Shown piece after piece: positions 1 through 5,936 of a stretch of DNA of 8,976 nt. The number at the start of each line of letters is the position of its first letter. The stretch's first letter is position 1. The translations under genes and the position numbers were made by a program. The notes below the pieces were generated by a model. That model had not been told where the DNA came from. It ran no database searches and saw only the letters and a program-made list of their open reading frames with translations. This DNA is from an uncultured Peptococcaceae bacterium (lineage in GTDB: Bacteria; Bacillota; Limnochordia; Darwinibacteriales; Darwinibacteriaceae), in assembly GCA_937988745.1 (NCBI GenBank), contig CALKAR010000274.1:1-8976 (forward strand), read 5' to 3'.

Positions 1-3000
1 GCGGACCTTCTCCCCCAAGAACCGGATGAACGCTCCTTCCTTCTGCTCACGGCCCATCGCCGCCTCGATCAATTCTATGCCAGTATCCAGACCAGCCGTG
101 CGGTTGGCATCACGGATCGCCTGAGCAATGGCCCCAGCGCCCACCGCAATGGCCGCAACGGTCTTCTCCCACTCCGTCTTGTTGATTAGCTCTCCCTGCT
201 GTCGGCGGATTTCTAGCGCCTCCCACCGCTCCAACGCATTCACGATGATCTTCATCGGCGTTGCCAGCGGGTCAAAGTTGCGGAAGCTCCATGTCGAGCC
301 GTCGTCGAGTATCAGCGTGTACGGCTCCGGTAAGTCTGAGTCCGTTCGGTTCTGTCGCTGCCGCCAGTCGGTGTAGGCACCATCACCCGTGATTTTGCCT
401 TGAGCGTACAGCGACAGTATGGTCCCGGCGAACGCCATCGACATAAGCGCCTCACCTTGAGCACGCACCTGCGCCAGTCGCCCATGCCGCCCGAGTAGGT
501 CGTTTAGGAAGCCTGGCGTGATGAACTGAACACCAGGCGTCATTCGCAAACCCTCCTCGAAAACTCGGACAGGCGTGCGGAAGAAGAGCTGCCCCAGGAC
601 ACGGATAACCGGCCATCGGTTCGCCCACTGCTCGTACATCAAGCCTGTTTGACCGAAGAAGTCGTCGTAGGCATCGAGCGCCCGGAAGAAGCGACTGTCT
701 GTCGGGGTTCGGGTCTTGGCGGCATTGCCGAACGGCGTCTTGTAGAGCATCTCTCGGACATAGTCGATACCGCCCTGATCGGTCGCATGGCGAATCTCGT
801 CGCCCATCCGAGCGATCTCCTGCTGGACGTACTGCTGTAGGCTCTTACCGGAGTACCCGAGGTTAACGCCCTTCTTGAGTACGACCGCCACTCGGTCTTG
901 AAAGTCGTTGACTTCATAGGCGCTTTCGAGAGCCTTCTTGACTTCGCTCTTCACGAAGTCATCCAACTCACGTCCCCTCAAGCCCTGCTTATAGCCCTGC
1001 TCGTAGGCTGCACCAGCCCTGTGACCGGCTATGTAACCCTCGTAGGCCAAGCGGGACATGAACTCATCGGAAGCGTTCAACAGGCGCGGGAACAGGCGGA
1101 TCACGCCGGCTAACTGGCCTTTGATTGCCAACTCGCCTTCCACTATCCGCATTGGGTCTCTGGTGAGGATCGCTTGCTCGTAGCGGAACGCCGCTAAAGC
1201 TGCCTTCCATGCGCCCGCGATTGCTGCCCTCATGGCGCTGTAGGTCGCCAACATTTCTCTCCGGGTCGCAGCCTCGAACGGGTCGTTGAGAACAGCATCG
1301 AGCGCCGGACGGTATAGCATCTTCGCAAACGAAGGGACAAAGTTAACAACGAGCGTCTTGACGGTGAATACGTTGGAGATGGACAGCTCGACGAATTTGC
1401 GCCAGAAACCGGCGTCCGCACCAGCGACCATCTCAGCAAGAGCACCGATCTCATCCTGCTTGGCGATCGTTAGTCTTGCCGCCTCAGCAACATCACCACG
1501 CGCTAGCGCAGCGCTGATCTGCTGCTCATACTGCTGTTCGATCTGCTTGACCCGCCGGTTCTCCGCCGCCTCCTCAAACGCCTTTAACAGCGCGTTTAAA
1601 GCCTCCTCCTCGGATTCCCCCTGCCGCATCCGCTCCTCGATATTGATCCCCCTGGCTTCAGGAGTACCCTCCTGGCGCATCCGCAACCCGAGACCGAACT
1701 GGGAAGCGATTGGGCGATCCACCTGTTGTAGCAGTGATTGCTGCTTAATCAGCTCGTCCTTTAGCTGGGTCAGCTCCGCGAGCTTTATTGGGTCTCGGGT
1801 CTTTCGGATTTCCTTGATGACGTTGACGAGATCCTCCGTGACCGCATCGAGCGCCATCGTCGCGCTGTGCGAGAAGGAAACCCACTCCGACGCTGTCCAC
1901 TTCCCCGTGCGGAGCTGGTAGATCACGACCTCGACCTGCGTGTAGTGAAGGTCTCGGAGATCGTCGGCCAGCGCCTTTGCGAACGCTCGCACATCCGCAA
2001 CGGTATGTCGTTGGTACGGGAAGGGCGTTTCCTTTGATGGCTTCCGAAGATGTTCCAGCGTCCGCGCGAAGATGGCCTCTCCCTCGACCGGAGGAGGTCT
2101 GTCGGCGGTCGCGCGGTTAGGCCCTCCCTCACGTCCTGCGTCATCCACACGACGCGGGAGGAATTCCCCTTCGACCTGACGAGGCTGCGTATTCACATCC
2201 GTCGCCTCATCGATCAGCCCCTCAGCACGGGGAGCCTCAGATCGCTGTGGTGGCGGCAGGGCGTCGCCTGTCTCGCGAGCGATAGCATCGGTAGGAGCGT
2301 CTTTCGGTGCGGGCAGAGACTTATCCTGCGGCCCCGGTGGGACGTCCATCCGTTCGGGAGCTGGGGGGACATCTCCAGGACCGCGCCCACCACCATCGAC
2401 CGCAGAACCGCGACCACCGCTTCGGAATTTGGTGGCAATGCCACGAGCTACGGAATCTACCAGCGTACCACCAGCGAAACCGACCGCCCCACCAACAGCG
2501 GCGGATACGCCCACCTGCGAGAGGTCTATCTCATCTCGACGTCCCGCCGTTACCTCGACACTCTGTCGAATCGCATCATCGGCCGCTGAGATGATCGCAC
2601 TGTCTACGCCAGTGACAACGCCGGTACGGATGCTACTACGGAGGGTCGCGCGTAAACCTTCCTTCGTGACTTGTTTTGCAGCACCACGCCCAAGGAGGCC
2701 TAGCACTGTAGCCGCACCAGCGTAGGTAGTCGGGTCAGTAGCTACACCCTTGACGAACCTCCACGCACCACCGAGCGAGAAGTTCAGCTCATCGTACTGA
2801 TCCATCAGGTACAGAAAGGCTTCCTTCTGCCGCTGCGTCGCGCTTTGGAGCTGCTTAGCCTCTAGACCCATCCTGGGGAGGTTGTAGTTGAACCACCCCA
2901 TGAAGTTGAGCGCCCAGGCGGACAGCTCTTCATCGGAGCCTTGCCACGTCCTCCCTTTGTCTAGCTCATAGACGATGCGAGCTGCTTCAAGCCACGTGCG

Positions 3001-3189
3001 GTCTTCTTTGAGAGAGTCCGGGTCCACACCCTTGCGGACCTCACCGAACGGGGTGTAGGGCTGTGCGGGAGGCTGGGCGGGAGAGTTGGCGGGAAGCTCG
3101 GAGAGGTACATCAGGGCTTCTTCGAGTTCCTTCCCGGTCAGGTCGTCGGGAAGCTTATAGCGAGTCCCGTTGATCACATAGACAGCCAT
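1..3189 (-). CDS. Large internal virion / DNA-ejection protein, T7 gp16 position (partial; continues past the left edge)
   Basis: The frame beginning at the ATG at 3189 has no stop down to base 1, giving 1063 codons and an incomplete C-terminus. T7 gp16 is 1318 residues. The role is inferred from position directly after gp14- and gp15-like genes: a core protein ejected to help form the envelope-spanning channel. Visible parts: a short motif at residues 2-20 (VYVINGTRYKLPDDL); Trp/Leu-rich helices to about 135; Gly/Ala-rich hydrophobic stretches at about 138-170 and 225-250; a Pro/Gly/acidic linker at about 256-372; a Glu/Gln-rich coiled coil at about 470-585; then a long helical region (about 604 to the edge) with LFPRLLNASDEFMSRLAYEG near 699-718 and further hydrophobic segments near 914-928 and 1010-1022. 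No SLT transglycosylase motif (ESGFNP...GLMQ type) was found, unlike the T7 N-terminus. The start has TGAGG six bases upstream. A peptidoglycan-degrading domain could lie beyond the edge. The frame is certain; exact function is moderately sure. Confidence 0.87.
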   Translation of the reverse strand, partial: MAVYVINGTRYKLPDDLTGKELEEALMYLSELPANSPAQPPAQPYTPFGEVRKGVDPDSLKEDRTWLEAARIVYELDKGRTWQGSDEELSAWALNFMGWFNYNLPRMGLEAKQLQSATQRQKEAFLYLMDQYDELNFSLGGAWRFVKGVATDPTTYAGAATVLGLLGRGAAKQVTKEGLRATLRSSIRTGVVTGVDSAIISAADDAIRQSVEVTAGRRDEIDLSQVGVSAAVGGAVGFAGGTLVDSVARGIATKFRSGGRGSAVDGGGRGPGDVPPAPERMDVPPGPQDKSLPAPKDAPTDAIARETGDALPPPQRSEAPRAEGLIDEATDVNTQPRQVEGEFLPRRVDDAGREGGPNRATADRPPPVEGEAIFARTLEHLRKPSKETPFPYQRHTVADVRAFAKALADDLRDLHYTQVEVVIYQLRTGKWTASEWVSFSHSATMALDAVTEDLVNVIKEIRKTRDPIKLAELTQLKDELIKQQSLLQQVDRPIASQFGLGLRMRQEGTPEARGINIEERMRQGESEEEALNALLKAFEEAAENRRVKQIEQQYEQQISAALARGDVAEAARLTIAKQDEIGALAEMVAGADAGFWRKFVELSISNVFTVKTLVVNFVPSFAKMLYRPALDAVLNDPFEAATRREMLATYSAMRAAIAGAWKAALAAFRYEQAILTRDPMRIVEGELAIKGQLAGVIRLFPRLLNASDEFMSRLAYEGYIAGHRAGAAYEQGYKQGLRGRELDDFVKSEVKKALESAYEVNDFQDRVAVVLKKGVNLGYSGKSLQQYVQQEIARMGDEIRHATDQGGIDYVREMLYKTPFGNAAKTRTPTDSRFFRALDAYDDFFGQTGLMYEQWANRWPVIRVLGQLFFRTPVRVFEEGLRMTPGVQFITPGFLNDLLGRHGRLAQVRAQGEALMSMAFAGTILSLYAQGKITGDGAYTDWRQRQNRTDSDLPEPYTLILDDGSTWSFRNFDPLATPMKIIVNALERWEALEIRRQQGELINKTEWEKTVAAIAVGAGAIAQAIRDANRTAGLDTGIELIEAAMGREQKEGAFIRFLGEKVR

Positions 3190-3195
3190 TCAATG

Positions 3196-3200
3196 CCTCA
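3196..3200 (-). promoter_or_regulatory. Ribosome binding site of the large gp16-position gene
   Basis: TGAGG lies six bases before the ATG at 3189. Its first three bases are the stop codon of the gp15-like gene, so termination of one gene takes place on the initiation site of the next. Confidence 0.62.
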
Positions 3201-4922
3201 CTCGATGACTTCTACCACCGTCCCGTTGGGGAGGCGGATGGTTCTACCTGGGGTAGTCCCCTGTGGCGGTTCGTTGGTGCTTCGCCCATCACCAGGTTGT
3301 TGCACCCCTGGTGTGTTTGGCGGCGCACTCAACAGGACGCTCCAGTTCGTCTGGAACCATTCCAGCCGCGCCTTAGCCGCCTTGGTCGCCCGCTCAAGGA
3401 TGTCCAGCTTGTCCCTACCAGTCGGGATCTGGTTGCGGCTCTCGATGTAGGCGTTCACCTCGGCCCGCAAGGTCTCGTAGAAGACAGCGTTCACGTCTCC
3501 CTGGACGTTGATGCCTTTGATATGAAACGCCCTCATCGCGGGGTGTTCCGCGAAGACCTTGAGGTCACTCTCCACGAACGCCGAGAAGTACGCCTTCACG
3601 TCTGGGTCGCGGAGCCAATTGACCCCCGCCATGAGCTGTGGGATCTCGTCCAGTAGTTTCTGCTGCTCCTCTGGATTCATGTCGGAGCGCGACAGGATGT
3701 GGTCCCGTAGCGCCTCCTCAGTAACGTCGTCATCGTTACGGAAGAACGAGAGAAACTCTGGATCGTCTGCGAAAGCGTCCAAGTAGCTCCCGGTAGTGCC
3801 GGCACGTAGCACATTCGAGCGGAACGAAGCGGCGTTGCGGACACTGACGGCGCTCGGCTGACTCGGTTTACTGAGAAGCTGCACGACATAATCGTAGACT
3901 TCCGGGTACAGGAAGTAGTCAGCCGGGGAGACCAGTTCGCCGCTGATATGACGGCGGAGAGCATCGATCTTGAGGTTTCGGATCTCCTGATTCCGCCTCC
4001 ACTCATCGAGCTGCTTTGCGTGGGTGAACTGCGTCCACAGCGCAGCCTCGATCTGCTGCTTGGTCTGGGCGATCTTCGCCTTTGCCTCCGCGTTCAAGAA
4101 CCGCGTCGGGATAGTGTCCAGCAGCTTGGGGTTGTTAGTGGCAACCGCTTCCGCGATATAGGTGTCGAGCGCAATGCGCTTGCGTTCGATTTTATTAAGC
4201 GACGAGTCATTCCACTCATCATCGACCGCGAGCGGATCACCGCCCTGGCGGATGACTTCGGCCAACCGCTGGGAGAACGCTTCGGCTTGAACTTGCTGGT
4301 GATAAGCAGCCGTCTCCCTCAACCACGCCGACTCGTACTCAGCGAGTGACCGGTCGATCTGGGAGAGGAAGCCGTTGCCGTAGTGCTCATTGTCACCGAT
4401 TAATTCTAGCGCCTTTGCGCGGATCTGGTCGATAGCCGCCCGACGAGCCTCAGTATTCAGTCGAATCTCATCGTTGTTGAGGATCGCCTCAATCTCGCTC
4501 TCGACCCATTTCTTTCCTTCGATCGAGCCTATCGACTTAGCGATATGCCTCCTGACCGAAGGCACCAGCTCTGGGAAAATCTCTCCTACCTGAGCAGCCG
4601 AGATGGGACCCATCTCCTTGTTCTGCTCTATCTGCTCAGCGTAGTAGCGGTCTACTTCTAACTGACTCCGCTCAAGCTGTCGGTGCCGCTGTACGGCAAA
4701 CTCCGCGAGAGACGGTGCAAGCTCGCCTAGCGCGTTGGCGAGCCGGGTAATGTTGTCATCCGTTCTCGGCATCGCCGGTCGCGTATAGGTGGAAACCGGC
4801 GTCGCTGCTGGATTCAAGCCGACTCTCGGGGAAGAATCACGTCGCGTTGCAGTCCGGCCCTTCTTCTGGCGCACCGAGGGCCGGTTGCTATCAGTGGGCC
4901 GCAGCCCAGGGACTACCGCCAT
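3198..4922 (-). CDS. Internal virion protein C (T7 gp15-like ejection protein)
   Basis: This encodes 574 residues from the ATG at 4922, shorter than T7 gp15 (747). In T7, gp15 is part of the internal core and, after ejection, of the periplasmic channel with gp16. The first ~55 residues are basic and rich in Ser, Pro and Arg and look disordered. Most of the rest is charged and helical, with a well-formed block at roughly residues 105-205 (SAAQVGEIFPELVPSVRRHI, then LIGDNEHYGNGFLSQIDRSL). The C-terminus is a Pro/Gly/Asn linker ending in a short beta-like tail (GRTIRLPNGTVVEVIE). A GTG at 4928, directly after the preceding stop, is also in frame and would add two residues. The AAGGGG at 4932-4937 is nine bases from the ATG but only three from the GTG, so the ATG is preferred. 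Family assignment rests on helical content, size and position between gp14- and gp16-like genes more than on individual catalytic residues. Confidence 0.88.
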   Translation of the reverse strand: MAVVPGLRPTDSNRPSVRQKKGRTATRRDSSPRVGLNPAATPVSTYTRPAMPRTDDNITRLANALGELAPSLAEFAVQRHRQLERSQLEVDRYYAEQIEQNKEMGPISAAQVGEIFPELVPSVRRHIAKSIGSIEGKKWVESEIEAILNNDEIRLNTEARRAAIDQIRAKALELIGDNEHYGNGFLSQIDRSLAEYESAWLRETAAYHQQVQAEAFSQRLAEVIRQGGDPLAVDDEWNDSSLNKIERKRIALDTYIAEAVATNNPKLLDTIPTRFLNAEAKAKIAQTKQQIEAALWTQFTHAKQLDEWRRNQEIRNLKIDALRRHISGELVSPADYFLYPEVYDYVVQLLSKPSQPSAVSVRNAASFRSNVLRAGTTGSYLDAFADDPEFLSFFRNDDDVTEEALRDHILSRSDMNPEEQQKLLDEIPQLMAGVNWLRDPDVKAYFSAFVESDLKVFAEHPAMRAFHIKGINVQGDVNAVFYETLRAEVNAYIESRNQIPTGRDKLDILERATKAAKARLEWFQTNWSVLLSAPPNTPGVQQPGDGRSTNEPPQGTTPGRTIRLPNGTVVEVIE

Positions 4923-4928
4923 TACCAC

Positions 4929-5471
4929 TTACCCCTTAGGTGTCTGTGACAAACTCTTATAGAGCATGTACGAGTCCATACCAGACTTACCGATTTGGAA
5001 CACCGTAGACCACGGACTCACTCTACTGCCGGGGACCATTGAGACGATTTGGTTCTTGGCCTGGGCGCGCGCTCCGCGCATTTGCTGGTTGATCTGCGCC
5101 AGGTTCCAGTCACGGTTCTGCTGGATGTTGGACACATCGCGGGAGGCAGTCGCTCCGATGTCGCGTAGGAGCGCATCCACGGAGAACCCGGTTACACCGG
5201 CTTCACCGGCTGCGACTCTCGCTGCGGCGAGCTGCTTCCTCTCTTCAATACGTCTCTGTAGAATTGCCTCGGATGAGGCTTCGATTTCTTGCTGTCTACG
5301 CGCTTGGAGCTGCCCATATGTATCGATCAGGGCAGAGATTGCGTTCTCCGCATTCCTGGCGTACATTCTATCCTGCAGATTGGCCTGAGCGCGGGCCTGT
5401 TGGTAGTTGAGAATCGAACTACCCACGCTCAGTCCAAAGGAGGCAACAGCTATAGTTGTAGGGTCACACAT
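4929..5471 (-). CDS. Internal virion protein B (T7 gp14-like ejection protein)
   Basis: This encodes 180 residues (T7 gp14 has 196). In T7 the protein sits in the internal core and is ejected to the outer membrane as the first part of the DNA channel. It begins with Met-Cys, as T7 gp14 does, followed by a small hydrophobic segment (about residues 5-23, TTIAVASFGLSVGSSILNY). A long Gln/Arg/Glu/Ala coiled-coil stretch runs from about 24 to 88. The conserved-looking block AGEAGVTGFSVDALLRDIGA (88-107) corresponds to the IRAAIGESMLEGSSMD region of T7 gp14. A second helical segment follows, then a more hydrophobic C-terminus. The ATG follows the upstream TAG without any gap, and GGAGG at 5480-5484, inside the end of the upstream gene, is eight bases away. 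The identification is supported by sequence pattern, length and gene order. Confidence 0.9.
   Translation of the reverse strand: MCDPTTIAVASFGLSVGSSILNYQQARAQANLQDRMYARNAENAISALIDTYGQLQARRQQEIEASSEAILQRRIEERKQLAAARVAAGEAGVTGFSVDALLRDIGATASRDVSNIQQNRDWNLAQINQQMRGARAQAKNQIVSMVPGSRVSPWSTVFQIGKSGMDSYMLYKSLSQTPKG
4932..4937 (-). promoter_or_regulatory. Ribosome binding site deciding the gp15-like start
   Basis: AAGGGG lies nine bases before the ATG at 4922 and only three before the GTG at 4928. This is the same hexamer as the site before tail tubular protein A. It makes the ATG the more likely start. Confidence 0.65.
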
Positions 5472-5936
5472 CTACCTAGCCTCCGGTGGAATCAACTTCG
5501 CGAACTCATAGAAACGGTTTCCGTTAAAGGTGAACTCACGGAGGAAGGTGAACCCTGCCCACCGCAGCCACCGGATGTGAGTTGTGTTCTCTGCGTGTAC
5601 GGCATTCGCCAGTACCCGGTAATGCCCTCGGATGCGTTCGATCCACGGTCGCGTCTCGCGGAGTACCTGAACCCAATGCTCCTTGAGAGCGTCCGAAGCC
5701 ATCATCCAGACGTAACCAAGGAAGTGCTCGTGCGAGGGGTATGTCCCGAAGATGATGTGCGGAGTGTCCGTCTCATCTACAGCGACATAGCAACCGTCTG
5801 GGGAACGGACACCAAGCAGTAGGGAGTCCTCGGGGGACTTGCTCCCTACCGCCTGGATCTCTCGGAGGTCGGCCTCACGCAGACGCTTCGCCAGATCGAT
5901 AGCATCCTCTGGGAGTGCACGTCTGACGGTCAGCAT
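5472..5936 (-). CDS. T7 gp13-like internal protein (GNAT-like fold, probably without enzyme activity)
   Basis: This encodes 154 residues from the ATG at 5936 (T7 gp13 has 138). In T7 gp13 is needed for virion morphogenesis but its exact role is poorly defined. The N-terminus MLTVRRALPEDAIDLAKRL is the usual first strand and helix of a GNAT acetyltransferase. The C-terminal block NTTHIRWLRWAGFTFLREFT (117-136) matches NTSHIRFLKTIGAVFHEEYT of T7 gp13 and resembles the end of the GNAT fold. The central WMMASDAL (77-84) corresponds to WFVTSDQV in T7. I see no clear acetyl-CoA loop of the Q/RxxGxG/A type, so catalytic activity is doubtful. The frame stays open upstream to an ATG at 5996, but that would overlap the tail gene by 61 bases. 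The start at 5936 overlaps the preceding stop by one base (TAATG) and has GGAGA five bases upstream, so it is preferred. Confidence 0.86.
   Translation of the reverse strand: MLTVRRALPEDAIDLAKRLREADLREIQAVGSKSPEDSLLLGVRSPDGCYVAVDETDTPHIIFGTYPSHEHFLGYVWMMASDALKEHWVQVLRETRPWIERIRGHYRVLANAVHAENTTHIRWLRWAGFTFLREFTFNGNRFYEFAKLIPPEAR
5480..5484 (-). promoter_or_regulatory. Ribosome binding site of the gp14-like gene
   Basis: GGAGG, a strong match to the consensus, lies eight bases before the ATG at 5471 and is embedded in the Glu-Ala codons at the end of the gp13-like gene. The TAG stop and the ATG are adjacent. Confidence 0.72.

Noticed and set aside
1286..1921. 211-codon open frame on the plus strand
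   Set aside because: It lies entirely opposite the large minus-strand virion gene. Its protein is Ser/Ala/Cys-rich with no family resemblance, as expected when the opposite strand of a GC-rich coding helix is read.
2214..2444. Short minus-strand frame in the linker region, and another at 1923-2150
   Set aside because: Both overlap the linker of the large gene in another frame. I considered a programmed frameshift or a split gene, but the main frame runs through without a stop, so no frameshift is needed.
2050..2589. 179-codon plus-strand frame
   Set aside because: It is antisense to the Pro/Gly linker of the large gene, whose codon bias makes the opposite strand low in stops. The translation is Arg/Thr-rich with no recognisable domain or ribosome site.
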